A stretch of DNA of 64,000 nucleotides from contig CM050672.1 in NCBI GenBank assembly GCA_027574665.1, forward strand, positions 9,718,001 through 9,782,000, given 5' to 3'. The notes below the pieces were generated by a model that saw only the letters and a program-made list of their open reading frames with translations, ran no database searches and was not told the origin of the DNA. Positions within the stretch are counted from its first letter, which is position 1. Every line of letters starts with the position of its first letter. Shown piece after piece: positions 23,550-37,600 of the stretch. This stretch comes from Rhynochetos jubatus (taxonomy: Eukaryota > Chordata > Aves > Eurypygiformes > Rhynochetidae). The translations under genes and the position numbers were made by a program.

Positions 23550-24750
23550 CCAGCCCTAAAGGCAGCCAAAATGCAGCCCACATCCGGGAGAATCTCAAGA
23601 GCAGGGGGTGGAGCAAGCCAGGCCTCAAACCACGAGAAGCTCCAGCCCAAAAGGCAGCCAAAATCCAGCCCACATCCGGGAGAATCTCAAGAGCAGGGGG
23701 TGGAGCAAGCCAGGCCTCAAACCACGAGAAGCTCCAGCCCAAAAGGCAGCCAAAATCCAGCCCACATGCAGGAGAATATGAAGAGCAGGGGGTGGAGCAA
23801 GCCAGGCCTCAAACCACGAGAAGCTCCAGCCCAAAATGCAGCCAAAATCCAGCCCACATCCGGGAGAATCTCAAGAGCAGGAGGTGGAGCAAGCCAGGCC
23901 TCAAACCATGAGAAGCTCCAGCCCAAAAGGCAGCCAAAATCCACCCCACATCCGGGAGAATCTCAAGAGCAGGGGGTGGAGCAAGCCAGGCCTCAAACCA
24001 CGAGAAGCTCCAGCCCAAAAGGCAGCCAAAATGCAGCCCACCTCCGGGAGAATCTCAAGAGCAGGGGGTGGAGCAATCCAGGCCTCAAACCATGAGAAGC
24101 TCCAGCCCAAAAGGCAGCCAAAATGCAGCCCACATCCGGGAGAATCTCAAGAGGAGGGGGTGGAGCAAGCCAGGCCTCAAACCTCGAGAAGCTCCAGCCC
24201 AAAATGTAGCCAAAATCCAGCCCACATCCGGGAGAATCTCAAGAGCAGGGGGTGGAGCAAGCCAGGCCTCAAACCACGAGAAGCTCCAGCCCAAAACGCA
24301 GCCAAAATGCAGCCCACCTCCGGGAGAATCTCAATGGCAGATTTTGGAGCAAGCCAGGCCTCAAACCACGAGAAGCTCCAGCCCAAAATGCAGCCAAAAT
24401 GCAGCCCACATCCGGGAGAATCTCAAGAGCAGGAGGTGGAGCAAGGCAGGCCTCAAACCATGAGAAGCTCCAGCCCAAAAGGCAGCCAAAATCCAGCCCA
24501 CATCCGGGAGAATCTCAAGAGCAGGGGGTGGAGCAAGCCAGGCCTCAAACCACGAGAAGCTCCAGCCCAAAAGGCAGCCAAAATCCAGCCCACATCCGGG
24601 AGAATCTCAAGAGCAGGGGGTGGAGAAAGCCAGGCCTCAAACCACGAGAAGCTCCAGCCCAAAAGGCAGCCAAAATGCAGCCCACCTCCGGGAGAATCTC
24701 AAGAGCAGGGGGTGGAGCAAGCCAGGCCTCAAACCAGGAGAAGCTCCAGC
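23550..24750 (+). repeat. Partial recopy of block A tail
   Basis: About 13 units match 21.6-22.9 kb, first at an offset of 1,932 bp (21 units) and then at 1,840 bp (20 units). Shared markers include the GCAGGAGAATATGAAG unit (near 23,767), the GAGGAGGGGGTGG unit followed by AAAATGTAGCC (near 24,150-24,210), and the GGCAGATTTTGG unit near 24,335. The offset change shows one unit lost or gained after copying. Confidence 0.65.
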
Positions 24751-25269
24751 CCAAGAATCAGCCAAAATGCAGCCCACCTCCGGGAGAATCTCAATGGCAG
24801 AGTTTGGAGCAAGCCAGGCCTCAAACCTTGAGAAGCTCCAGCCCAAAATGCAACCAAAATGCAGCCCACATCTGGGAGAATCTCAAGAGCAGGGGGTGGA
24901 GCAAGGCAGGCCTCAAACCACGAGAAGCTCCAGCCCAAAAGGCAGCCAAAATGCAGCCCACATCCAGGAGAATATCAAGAGCATGGGGTGGAGCAAGCCA
25001 GGCCTCAAACCACGAGAAGCTCCAGCCCAAAATGCAGCCAAAATGCAGCCCACCTCCGGGAGAATCTCAAGAGCAGGGGGTGGAGCAAGCCAGGCCTCAA
25101 ACCTCGAGAAGCTCCAGACCAAGAATCAGCCAAAATGCAGCCCACATCCGGGAGAATCTCAAGAGCAGGGGGTGGAGCAAGCCAGGCCTCAAACCACGAG
25201 AAGCTCCAGCCCAAAATGCAGCCAAAATGCAGACCACCTCCGGGAGAATCTCAAGAGCAGGGGGTGGAG

Positions 25270-27830
25270 CAAGCCAGGCCTCAAACCTTGAGAAGCTCCA
25301 GCCCAAAATGCAACCAAAATGCTGCCCACATCCGGGAGAATCTCAAGAGCAGGGGCTGGAGCAAGCCAGGCCTCAAACCACGAGAAGCTCCAGCCCAAAA
25401 GGCAGCCAAAATGCAGCCCACATCCGGGAGAATCTCAAGAGCAGGTTGTGGAGCAAGCCAGGCCTCGAACCATGAGAAGCTCCAGCCCTAAAGGCAGCCA
25501 AAATGCAGCCCACATCCGGGAGAATCTCAAGAGCAGGGGGTGGAGCAAGCCAGGCCTCAAACCACGAGAAGCTCCAGCCCAAAAGGCAGCCAAAATGCAG
25601 CCCACATCCGGGAGAATCTCAAGAGCAGGGGGTGGAGCAAGCCAGGCCTCAAACCACGAGAAGCTCCAGCCCAAAAGGCAGCCAAAATCCAGCCCACATG
25701 CAGGAGAATATGAAGAGCAGGGGGTGGAGCAAGCCAGGCCTCAAACCACGAGAAGCTCCAGCCCAAAATGCAGCCAAAATCCAGCCCACATCCGGGAGAA
25801 TCTCAAGAGCAGGAGGTGGAGCAAGCCAGGCCTCAAACCATGAGAAGCTCCAGCCCAAAAGGCAGCCAAAATGCAGCCCACATCCGGGAGAATCTCAAGA
25901 GCAGGGGGTGGAGCAAGCCAGGCCTCAAACCTCGAGAAGCTCCAGACCAAAATTCAGCCAAAATGCAGCCCACCTCCGGGAGAATCTCAAGAGCAGGGGG
26001 TGGAGCAAGCCAGGCCTCAAACCACGAGAAGCTCCAGCCCAAAATGCAGCCAAAATTCAGACCACCTCCGGGAGAATCTCAAGAGCAGGGGGTGGAGCAA
26101 GCCAGGCCTCAAACCTCTAGAAGCTCCAGACCAAGAATCAGCCAAAATGCAGCCCACCTCCGTGAGAATCTCAAGAGCAGGGGGTGGAGCAAGCCAGGCC
26201 TCAAACCACGAGAAGCTCCAGCCCAAGAATCAGCCAAAATGCAGCCCACCTCCGGGAGAATCTCAATGGCAGAGTTTGGAGCAAGCCAGGCCTCAAACCT
26301 TGAGAAGCTCCAGCCCAAAATGCAACCAAAATGCTGCCCACATCCGGGAGAATCTCAAGAGCAGGGGCTGGAGCAAGCCAGGCCTCAAACCACGAGAAGC
26401 TCCAGCCCAAAAGGTAGCCAAAATGCAGCCCACATCCAGGAGAATATCAAGAGCATGGGGTGGAGCAAGCCAGGCCTCAAACCACGAGAAGCTCGAGCCC
26501 AAAAGGCAGCCAAAATGCAGCCCACATGCGGGAGAATCTCAAGAGCAGGTTGTGGAGCAAGCCAGGCCTCGAACCATGAGAAGCTCCAGCCCTAAAGGCA
26601 GCCAAAATGCAGCCCACATCCGGGAGAATCTCAAGAGCAGGGGTTGGAGCAAGCCAGGCCTCAAACCACAAGAAGCTCCAGCCCAAAAGGCAGCCAAAAT
26701 CCAGCCCACCTCCGGGAGAATCTCAAGAGCAGGGGGTGGAGCAAGCCAGGCCTCAAACCACGAGAAGCTCCAGCCCAAAAGGCAGCCAAAATCCAGCCCA
26801 CATGCAGGAGAATATGAAGAGCAGGGGGTGGAGCAAGCCAGGCCTCAAACCACGAGAAGCTCCAGCCCAAAATGCAGACAAAATCCAGCCCACATCCGGG
26901 AGAATCTCAAGAGCAGGAGGTGGAGCAAGCCAGGCCTCAAACCACGAGAAGCTCCAGCCCAAAAGGCAGCCAAAATGCAGCCCACATCAGGGAGAATCTC
27001 AAGAGCAGGGGGTGGAGCAAGCCAGGCCTCAAACCACGAGAAGCTCCAGCCCAAAAGGCAGCCAAAATGCAGCCCACCTCCGGGAGAATATCAAGAGCAG
27101 GGGGTGGAGCAAGCCAGGCCTCAAACCACGAGAAGCTCCAGCCCTAAAGGCAGCCAAAATGCAGCCCACATCCGGGAGAATCGCAAGAGCAGGGGGTGGA
27201 GGAAGCCAGGCCTCAAACCACGAGAAGCTCCAGCCCAAATGGCAGCCAAAATGCAGCCCACATCCGGGAGAATCTCAAGAGCAGGGGGTGGAGCAAGCCA
27301 GGCCTCAAACCATGAGAAGCTCCAGCCCAAAAGGCAGCCAAAATGCAGCCCACATCCGGGAGAATCTCAAGAGCAGGGGGTGGAGCAAGCCAGGCCTCAA
27401 ACCTCGAGAAGCTCCAGACCAAGAATCAGCCAAAATGCAGCCCACCTCCGGGAGAATCTCAAGAGCAGGGGGTGGAGCAAGCCAGGCCTCAAACCACGAG
27501 AAGCTCCAGCCCAAAATGCAGCCAAAATGCAGCCCACCTCCGGGAGAATCTCAAGAGCAGGGGCTGGAGCAAGCCAGGCCTCAAACCACGAGAAGCTCCA
27601 GCCCAAAATTGAGCCAAAATCCAGCCCACATCCGGGAGAATCTCAAGAGCAGGGGGTGGAGCAAGCCAGGCCTCAAACCACGAGAAGCTCCAGCCCTAAA
27701 GGCAGCCAAAATGCAGCCCACATCCGGGAGAATCTCAAGAGCAGGGGTTGGAGCAAGCCAGGCCTCAAACCACGAGAAGCTCCAGCCCAAAAGGCAGCCA
27801 AAATCCAGCCCACATCCGGGAGAATCTCAA
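25270..27830 (+). repeat. Block A, third partial copy
   Basis: About 28 units match copy 2 (from about 19.1 kb to 21.7 kb) at an offset of 6,072 bp, or 6,164 bp at the left end, where one unit is missing. The paired CAGGTTGTGG markers at 25,442 and 26,546 keep the 1,104-bp spacing seen in copies 1 and 2. The right part of this copy was then captured in block B (from 26,339), so a fourth version of it appears at 34.6-36.2 kb. Confidence 0.7.
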
Positions 27831-30800
27831 GAGCAGGGGGTGGAGCAAGCCAGTCCTCAAAACACGAGAACCTCCAGCCCAAAAGGCAGCCAAAATGCAG
27901 CCCACATCCGGGAGAATCTCAAGAGCAGGAGGTGGAGCAAGGCAGGCCTCAAACCATGAGAAGCTCCAGCCCAAAAGGCAGCCAAAATCCAGCCCACATC
28001 CGGGAGAATCTCAAGAGCAGGGGGTGGAGAAAGCCAGGCCTCAAACCACGAGAAGCTCCAGCCCAAAAGGCAGCCAAAATGCAGCCCACCTCCGGGAGAA
28101 TCTCAAGAGCAGGGGGTGGAGCAAGCCAGGCCTCAAACCATGAGAAGCTCCAGCCCAAAAGGCAGCCAAAATGCAGCCCACCTCCGGGAGAATCTCAAGA
28201 GCAGGGGGTGGAGCAAGCCAGGCCTCAAACCACGAGAAGCTCCAGCCCTAAAGGCAGCCAAAATGCAGACAACATCCGGGAGAATCGCAAGAGCAGGGGG
28301 TGGAGGAAGCCAGGCCTCAAACCACGAGAAGCTCCAGCCCAAAAGGCAGCCAAAATCCAGGCAACATCCGGGAGAATCTCAAGAGCAGGAGGTGGAGCAA
28401 GCCAGGCCTCAAACCACGAGAAGCTCCAGCCCAAAATGCAGCCAAAATCCGGGCAACATCCGGGAGAATCTCAAGAGCAGGAGGTGGAGCAAGCCAGGCC
28501 TCAAACCATGAGAAGCTCCAGCCCAAAAGGCAGCCAAAATCCAGCCCACATCCGGGAGAATCTCAAGAGCAGGGGGTGGAGCAAGCCAGGCCTCAAACCA
28601 CGAGAAGCTCCAGCCCAAAAGGCAGCCAAAATCCAGCCCACATCCGGGAGAATCTCAAGAGCAGGGGGTGGAGCAAGCCAGGCCTCAAACCACGAGAAGC
28701 TCCAGCCCAAAAGGCAGCCAAAATGCAGCCCACCTCCGGGAGAATCTCAAGAGCAGGGGGTGGAGCAAGCCAGGCCTCAAACCACGAGAAGCTCCAGCCC
28801 AAAAGGCAGCCAAAATGCAGCCCACCTCCGGGAGAATCTCAAGAGCAGGGGGTGGAGCAAGCCAGGCCTCAAACCACGAGAAGCTCCAGCCCAAAAGGCA
28901 GCCAAAATGCAGCCCACCTCCGGGAGAATATCAAGAGCAGGGGGTGGAGCAAGCCAGGCCTCAAACCACGAGAAGCTCCAGCCCTAAAGGCAGCCAAAAT
29001 GCAGCCCACATCCGGGAGAATCGCAAGAGCAGGGGGTGGAGGAAGCCAGGCCTCAAACCACGAGAAGCTCCAGCCCAAATGGCAGCCAAAATGCAGCCCA
29101 CATCCGGGAGAATCTCAAGAGCAGGGGGTGGAGCAAGCCAGGCCTCAAACCATGAGAAGCTCCAGCCCAAAAGGCAGCCAAAATGCAGCCCACATCCGGG
29201 AGAATCTCAAGAGCAGGGGGTGGAGCAAGCCAGGCCTCAAACCTCGAGAAGCTCCCGACCAAGAATCAGCCAAAATGCAGCCCACCTCCGGGAGAATCTC
29301 AAGAGCAGGGGGTGGAGCAAGCCAGGCCTCAAACCACGAGAAGCTCCAGCCCAAAATGCAGCCAAAATGCAGCCCACCTCCGGGAGAATCTCAAGAGCAG
29401 GGGCTGGAGCAAGCCAGGCCTCAAACCACGAGAAGCTCCAGCCCAAAATTGAGCCAAAATCCAGCCCACATCCGGGAGAATCTCAAGAGCAGGGGGTGGA
29501 GCAAGCCAGGCCTCAAACCACGAGAAGCTCCAGCCCAAAAGGCAGCCAAAATGCAGCCCACATCCGGGAGAATCTCAAGAGCAGGGGTTGGAGCAAGCCA
29601 GGCCTCAAACCACGAGAAGCTCCAGCCCAAAAGGCAGCCAAAATCCAGCCCACATCCGGGAGAATCTCAAGAGCAGGGGGTGGAGCAAGCCAGGCCTCAA
29701 ACCACGAGAAGCTCCAGCCCAAAAGGCAGCCAAAATCCAGCCCACATGCAGGAGAATATGAAGAGCAGGGGGTGGAGCAAGCCAGGCCTCAAACCACGAG
29801 AAGCTCCAGCCCAAAATGCAGCCAAAATCCAGCCCACATCCGGGAGAATCTCAAGAGCAGGAGGTGGAGCAAGGCAGGCCTCAAACCTCGAGAAGCTCCA
29901 GCCCAAAAGGCAGCCAAAATGCAGCCCACCTCCGGGAGAATCTCAAGAGCAGGGGGTGGAGCAAGCCAGGCCTCAAACCATGAGAACCTCCAGCCCAAAA
30001 GGCAGCCAAAATGCAGCCCACATCCGGGAGAATCTCAAGAGGAGGGGGTGGAGCAAGCCAGGCCTCAAACCTCGAGAAGCTCCAGCCCAAAATGTAGCCA
30101 AAATCCAGGCCACATCCGGGAGAATCTCAAGAGCAGGGGGTGGAGCAAGCCAGGCCTCAAACCACGAGAAGCTCCAGCCCAAAAGGCAGCCAAAATGCAG
30201 CCCACCTCCGGGAGAATCTCAATGGCAGATTTTGGAGAAAGCCAGGCCTCAAACCACGAGAAGCTCCAGCCCAAAAGGCAGCCAAAATGCAGCCCACCTC
30301 CGGGAGAATATCAAGAGCAGGGGGTGGAGCAAGCCAGGCCTCAAACCACGAGAAGCTCCAGCCCAAAAGGCAGCCAAAATGCAGCCCACCTCCGGGAGAA
30401 TCTCAAGAGCAGGGGCTGGAGCAAGCCAGGCCTCAAACCACGAGAAGCTCCAGCCCTAAAGGCAGCCAAAATGCAGCCCACATCCGGGAGAATCGCAAGA
30501 GCAGGGGGTGGAGGAAGCCAGGCCTCAAACCACGAGAAGCTCCAGCCCAAATGGCAGCCAAAATGCAGCCCACATGCGGGAGAATCTCAAGAGCAGGGGG
30601 TGGAGCAAGCCAGGCCTCAAACCTCGAGAAGCTCCAGACCAAGAATCAGCCAAAATGCAGCCCACATCCGGGAGAATCTCAAGAGCAGGGGGTGGAGCAA
30701 GCCAGGCCTCAAACCACGAGAAGCTCCAGCCCAAAAGGCAGCCAAAATGCAGCCCACCTCCGGGAGAATCTCAAGAGCAGGGGGTGGAGCAAGCCAGGCC

Positions 30801-33800
30801 TCAAACCACGAGAAGCTCCAGCCCAAAAGGCAGCCAAAATCCAGCCCACATGCAGGAGAATATGAAGAGCAGGGGGTGGAGCAAGCCAGGCCTCAAACCA
30901 CGAGAAGAACCAGCCCAAAATGCAGCCAAAATCCAGGCAACATCCGGGAGAATCTCAAGAGCAGGAGGTGGAGCAAGCCAGGCCTCAAACCATGAGAAGC
31001 TCCAGCCCAAAAGGCAGCCAAAATCCAGCCCACATCCGGGAGAATCTCAAGAGCAGGGGGTGGAGCAAGCCAGGCCTCAAACCACGAGAAGCTCCAGCCC
31101 AAAAGGCAGCCAAAATCCAGCCCACCTCCGGGAGAATCTCAAGAGCAGGGGGTGGAGCAAGCCAGGCCTCAAACCACGAGAAGCTCCAGCCCAAAAGGCA
31201 GCCAAAATGCAGCCCACCTCCGGGAGAATCTCAAGAGCAGGGGGTGGAGCAAGCCAGGCCTCAAACCACGAGAAGCTCCAGCCCAAAAGGCAGCCAAAAT
31301 GCAGCCCACCTCCGGGAGAATCTCAAGAGCAGGGGGTGGAGCAAGCCAGGCCTCAAACCACGAGAAGCTCCAGCCCAAAAGGCAGCCAAAATCCAGCCCA
31401 CATGCAGGAGAATATGAAGAGCAGGGGGTGGAGCAAGCCAGGCCTCAAACCACGAGAAGCTCCAGCCCAAAATGCAGCCAAAATCCAGCCCACATCCGGG
31501 AGAATATCAAGAGCAGGAGGTGGAGCAAGCCAGGCCTCAAACCATGAGAAGCTCCAGCCCAAAAGGCAGCCAAAATCCAGCCCACATGCTGGAGAATCTC
31601 AAGAGCAGGGGGTGGAGCAAGCCAGGCCTCAAACCACGAGAAGCTCCAGCCCAAAAGGCAGCCAAAATGCAGCCCACCTCCGGGAGAATCTCAAGAGCAG
31701 CGCGTGGAGCAATCCAGGCCTCAAACCATGAGAAGCTCCAGCCCAAAAGGCAGCCAAAATGCAGCCCACATCCGGGAGAATCTCAAGAGGAGGGGGTGGA
31801 GCAAGCCAGGCCTCAAACCTCGAGAAGCTCCAGCCCAAAATGTAGCCAAAATCCAGCCCACATCCGGGAGAATCTCAAGAGCAGGGGGTGGAGCAAGCCA
31901 GGCCTCAAACCACGAGAAGCTCCAGCCCAAGAATCAGCCAAAATGCAGTCCACATCCGGGAGAATATCAATGGCAGAGTTTGGAGCAAGCCAGGCCTCAA
32001 ACCTTGAGAAGCTCCAGCCCAAAATGCAACCAAAATGCAGCCCACATCTGGGAGAATCTCAAGAGCAGGGGCTGGAGCAAGGCAGGCCTCAAACCACGAG
32101 AAGCTCCAGCCCAAAAGGCAGCCAAAATGCAGCCCACATCCAGGAGAATATCAAGAGCATGGGGTGGAGCAAGCCAGGCCTCAAACCACGAGAAGCTCCA
32201 GCCCAAAATGCAGCCAAAATGCAGCCCACCTCCGGGAGAATCTCAAGAGCAGGGGGTGGAGCAAGCCAGGCCTCAAGCCTCGAGAAACTCCAGACCAAGA
32301 ATCAGCCAAAATGCAGCCCACCTCCGGGAGAATCTCAAGAGCAGGGGGTGGAGCAAGCCAGGCCTCAAACCACGAGAAGCTCCAGCCCAAGAATCAGCCA
32401 AAATGCAGCCCACCTCCGGGAGAATCTCAATGGCAGAGTTTGGAGCAAGCCAGGCCTCAAACCTTGAGAAGCTCCAGCCCAAAATACAACCAAAATGCAG
32501 CCCACATCCGGGAGAATCTCAAGAGCAGGGGCTGGAGCAAGGCAGGCCTCAAACCACGAGAAGCTCCAGCCCAAAAGGCAGCCAAAATGCAGCCCACATC
32601 CAGGAGAATATCAAGAGCATGGGGTGGAGCAAGCCAGGCCTCAAACCACGAGAAGCTCCAGCCCAAAATGCAGCCAAAATGCAGCCCACCTCCGGGAGAA
32701 TCTCAAGAGCAGGGGGTGGAGCAAGCCAGGCCTCAAACCTCGAGAAGCTCCAGACCAAGAATCAGCCAAAATGCAGCCCACCTCCGGGAGAATCTCAAGA
32801 GCAGGGGGTGGAGCAAGCCAGGCCTCAAACCACGAGAAGCTCCAGCCCAAAAGGCAGCCAAAATGCAGCCCACATCCGGGAGAATCTCAAGAGCAGGGGC
32901 TGGAGCAAGGCAGGCCTCAAACCACGAGAAGCTCCAGCCCAAAAGGCAGCCAAAATGCAGCCCACCTCCGGGAGAATCTCAAGAGCAGGGGGTGGAGCAA
33001 GCCAGGCCTCAAACCACGAGAAGCTCCAGCCCAAAAGGCAGCCAAAATGCAGCCCACATCCCAAAGAATCTCAAGAGCAGGGGGTGGAGCAAGCCAGGCC
33101 TCAAACCTCGAGAAGCTCCAGACCAAGAATCAGCCAAAATGCAGCCCACCTCCGGGAGAATCTCAAGAGCAGGGGGTGGAGCAAGCCAGGCCTCAAACCA
33201 CGAGAAGCTCCAGCCCAAGAATCAGCCAAAATGCAGCCCACCTCCGGGAGAATCTCAAGAGCAGGTTGTGGAGCAAGCCAGGCCTCGAACCATGAGAAGC
33301 TCCAGCCCAAAAGGCAGCCAAAATGCAGCCCACATCCGGGAGAATCTCAAGAGCAGGGGGTGGAGCAAGCCAGGCCTCAAACCACGAGAAGCTCCAGCCC
33401 AAAAGGCAGCCAAAATGCAGCCCACATCCGGGAGAATCTCAAGAGCAGGTGGTGGAGCAAGCCAGGCCTCAAACCACGAGAAGCTCCAGCCCAAAAGGCA
33501 GCCAAAATCCAGCCCACATGCAGGAGAATATGAAGAGCAGGGGGTGGAGCAATCCAGGCCTCAAACCACGAGAAGCTCCAGCCCAAAATGCAGCCAAAAT
33601 CCAGCCCACATCCGGGAGAATCTCAAGAGCAGGAGGTGGAGCAAGCCAGGCCTCAAACCATGAGAAGCTCTAGGCCAAAAGGCAGCCAAAATCCAGCCCA
33701 CATCCGGGAGAATCTCAAGAGCAGGGCTTGGAGAAAGCCAGGCCTCAAACCACGAGAAGCTCCAGCCCAAAAGGCAGCCAAAATGCAGCCCACCTCCGGG

Positions 33801-34610
33801 AGAATCTCAAGAGCAGGGGGTGGAGCAAGCCAGGCCTCAAACCATGAGAAGCTCCAGCCAAAAAGGCAGCCAAAATGCAGCCCACATCCGGGAGAATCTC
33901 AAGAGCAGGGGGTGGAGCAAGCCAGGCCTCAAACCACGAGAAGCTCCAGCCCAAAAGGCAGCCAAAATGCAGCCCACATCCGGGAGAATCTCAAGAGCAG
34001 GGGGTGGAGCAAGCCAGGCCTCAAACCACGAGAAGCTCCAGCACAAAAGGCAGCCAAAATGCAGCCCACCTCCGGGAGAATATCAAGAGCAGAGGGTGGA
34101 GCAAGCCAGGCCTCAAACCACGAGAAGCTCCAGCCCAAAATGTAGCCAAAATCCAGCCCACATCCGGGAGAACCTCAAGAGCAGGTGGTGTAGCAAGCGA
34201 GGCCTCAAACCACGAGAAGCTCCAGCCCAAAAGGCAGCCAAAAATGCAGCCCACATCCGGGAGAATCTCAAGAGCAGGGGGTGGAGCAAGCCAGGCCTCA
34301 GACCTTGAGAAGCTCCAGCCCAAGAATCAGCCAAAATGCAGCCCACCTCCGGGAGAATCTCAATGGCAGATTTTGGAGCAAGCCAGGCCTCAAACCTTGT
34401 GAAGCTCCAGCCCAAAAGGCAGCCAAAATGCAGCCCACATCCGGGAGAATCTCAAGAGCAGGGGGTGGAGCAAGCCAGGCCTCAAACCACGAGAAGCTCC
34501 AGCCCAAAAGGCAGCCAAAATGCAGCCCACATCCGGGAGAATCTCAAGAGCAGGGGGTGGAGCAAGGCAGGCCTCAAACCATGAGAAGCTCCAGCCCAAA
34601 ATGCAGCCAA
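26339..34610 (+). repeat. Higher-order block B, copy 1 (about 8.27 kb)
   Basis: About 90 units repeated directly to the right. The offset is 8,281 bp at the left (for example CAGGTTGTGG 26,546 and 34,827), 8,557 bp from about 28.3 to 29.9 kb, and 8,189 bp from 30.3 kb to the end. The left edge is sharp: AAGGTAGCC at 26,413 has its only recognised twin at 34,693, while the preceding units differ. This copy carries about four units near 29.9-30.3 kb (a GAGGAGGGGGTGG unit, AAAATGTAGCC and GGCAGATTTTGG) that copy 2 lacks. Copy 1 lacks three units present at 36.5-36.9 kb. Confidence 0.8.
34238..34247 (+). repeat. 93-bp monomer class: CCAAAAATGC
   Basis: Five A replace four before TGCAGCCC, giving a 93-bp unit. 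The only other copy found is at 42,427, exactly one block B offset (8,189 bp) away, so it is a marker for that duplication. Confidence 0.85.
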
Positions 34611-34619
34611 AATCCAGCC

Positions 34620-37600
34620 CACATCCGGGAGAATCTCAAGAGCAGGGGCTGGAGCAAGCCAGGCCTCAAACCACGAGAAGCTCCAGCCCAAAAGGTAGCC
34701 AAAATGCAGCCCACATCCAGGAGAATATCAAGAGCATGGGGTGGAGCAAGCCAGGCCTCAAACCACGAGAAGCTCGAGCCCAAAAGGCAGCCAAAATGCA
34801 GCCCACATGCGGGAGAATCTCAAGAGCAGGTTGTGGAGCAAGCCAGGCCTCGAACCATGAGAAGCTCCAGCCCTAAAGGCAGCCAAAATGCAGCCCACAT
34901 CCGGGAGAATCTCAAGAGCAGGGGTTGGAGCAAGCCAGGCCTCAAACCACAAGAAGCTCCAGCCCAAAAGGCAGCCAAAATCCAGCCCACCTCCGGGAGA
35001 ATCTCAAGAGCAGGGGGTGGAGCAAGCCAGGCCTCAAACCACGAGAAGCTCCAGCCCAAAAGGCAGCCAAAATCCAGCCCACATGCAGGAGAATATGAAG
35101 AGCAGGGGGTGGAGCAAGCCAGGCCTCAAACCACGAGAAGCTCCAGCCCAAAATGCAGACAAAATCCAGCCCACATCCGGGAGAATCTCAAGAGCAGGAG
35201 GTGGAGCAAGCCAGGCCTCAAACCACGAGAAGCTCCAGCCCAAAAGGCAGCCAAAATGCAGCCCACATCAGGGAGAATCTCAAGAGCAGGGGGTGGAGCA
35301 AGCCAGGCCTCAAACCACGAGAAGCTCCAGCCCAAAAGGCAGCCAAAATGCAGCCCACCTCCGGGAGAATATCAAGAGCAGGGGGTGGAGCAAGCCAGGC
35401 CTCAAACCACGAGAAGCTCCAGCCCTAAAGGCAGCCAAAATGCAGCCCACATCCGGGAGAATCGCAAGAGCAGGGGGTGGAGGAAGCCAGGCCTCAAACC
35501 ACGAGAAGCTCCAGCCCAAATGGCAGCCAAAATGCAGCCCACATCCGGGAGAATCTCAAGAGCAGGGGGTGGAGCAAGCCAGGCCTCAAACCATGAGAAG
35601 CTCCAGCCCAAAAGGCAGCCAAAATGCAGCCCACATCCGGGAGAATCTCAAGAGCAGGGGGTGGAGCAAGCCAGGCCTCAAACCTCGAGAAGCTCCAGAC
35701 CAAGAATCAGCCAAAATGCAGCCCACCTCCGGGAGAATCTCAAGAGCAGGGGGTGGAGCAAGCCAGGCCTCAAACCACGAGAAGCTCCAGCCCAAAATGC
35801 AGCCAAAATGCAGCCCACCTCCGGGAGAATCTCAAGAGCAGGGGGTGGAGCAAGCCAGGCCTCAAACCACGAGAAGCTCCAGCCCAAAATTGAGCCAAAA
35901 TCCAGCCCACATCCGGGAGAATCTCAAGAGCAGGGGGTGGAGCAAGCCAGGCCTCAAACCACGAGAAGCTCCAGCCCTAAAGGCAGCCAAAATGCAGCCC
36001 ACATCCGGGAGAATCTCAAGAGCAGGGGTTGGAGCAAGCCAGGCCTCAAACCACGAGAAGCTCCAGCCCAAAAGGCAGCCAAAATCCAGCCCACATCCGG
36101 GAGAATCTCAAGAGCAGGGGGTGGAGCAAGCCAGTCCTCAAAACACGAGAACCTCCAGCCCAAAAGGCAGCCAAAATGCAGCCCACATCCGGGAGAATCT
36201 CAAGAGCAGGAGGTGGAGCAAGGCAGGCCTCAAACCATGAGAAGCTCCAGCCCAAAAGGCAGCCAAAATCCAGCCCACATCCGGGAGAATCTCAAGAGCA
36301 GGGGGTGGAGAAAGCCAGGCCTCAAACCACGAGAAGCTCCAGCCCAAAAGGCAGCCAAAATGCAGCCCACCTCCGGGAGAATCTCAAGAGCAGGGGGTGG
36401 AGCAAGCCAGGCCTCAAACCATGAGAAGCTCCAGCCCAAAAGGCAGCCAAAATGCAGCCCACCTCCGGGAGAATCTCAAGAGCAGGGGGTGGAGCAAGCC
36501 AGGCCTCAAACCACGAGAAGCTCCAGCCCTAAAGGCAGCCAAAATGCAGACAACATCCGGGAGAATCGCAAGAGCAGGGGGTGGAGGAAGCCAGGCCTCA
36601 AACCACGAGAAGCTCCAGCCCAAATGGCAGCCAAAATGCAGCCCACATGCGGGAGAATCTCAAGAGCAGGGGGTGGAGCAAGCCAGGCCTCGAACCTCGA
36701 GAAGCTCCAGACCAAGAATCAGCCAAAATGCAGCCCACATCCGGGAGAATCTCAAGAGCAGGGGGTGGAGCAAGCCAGGCCTCAAACCACGAGAAGCTCC
36801 AGCCCAGAAGGCAGCCAAAATGCAGCCCACCTCCGGGAGAATCTCAAGAGCAGGGGGTGGAGCAAGCCAGGCCTCAAACCACGAGAAGCTCCAGCCCAAA
36901 AGGCAGCCAAAATCCAGGCAACATCCGGGAGAATCTCAAGAGCAGGAGGTGGAGCAAGCCAGGCCTCAAACCACGAGAAGCTCCAGCCCAAAATGCAGCC
37001 AAAATCCGGGCAACATCCGGGAGAATCTCAAGAGCAGGAGGTGGAGCAAGCCAGGCCTCAAACCATGAGAAGCTCCAGCCCAAAAGGCAGCCAAAATCCA
37101 GCCCACATCCGGGAGAATCTCAAGAGCAGGGGGTGGAGCAAGCCAGGCCTCAAACCACGAGAAGCTCCAGCCCAAAAGGCAGCCAAAATCCAGCCCACAT
37201 CCGGGAGAATCTCAAGAGCAGGGGGTGGAGAAAGCCAGGCCTCAAACCACGAGAAGCTCCAGCCCAAAAGGCAGCCAAAATGCAGCCCACCTCCGGGAGA
37301 ATCTCAAGAGCAGGGGGTGGAGCAAGCCAGGCCTCAAACCACGAGAAGCTCCAGCCCAAAAGGCAGCCAAAATGCAGCCCACCTCCGGGAGAATCTCAAG
37401 AGCAGGGGGTGGAGCAAGCCAGGCCTCAAACCACGAGAAGCTCCAGCCCAAAAGGCAGCCAAAATGCAGCCCACCTCCGGGAGAATATCAAGAGCAGGGG
37501 GTGGAGCAAGCCAGGCCTCAAACCACGAGAAGCTCCAGCCCTAAAGGCAGCCAAAATGCAGCCCACATCCGGGAGAATCGCAAGAGCAGGGGGTGGAGGA

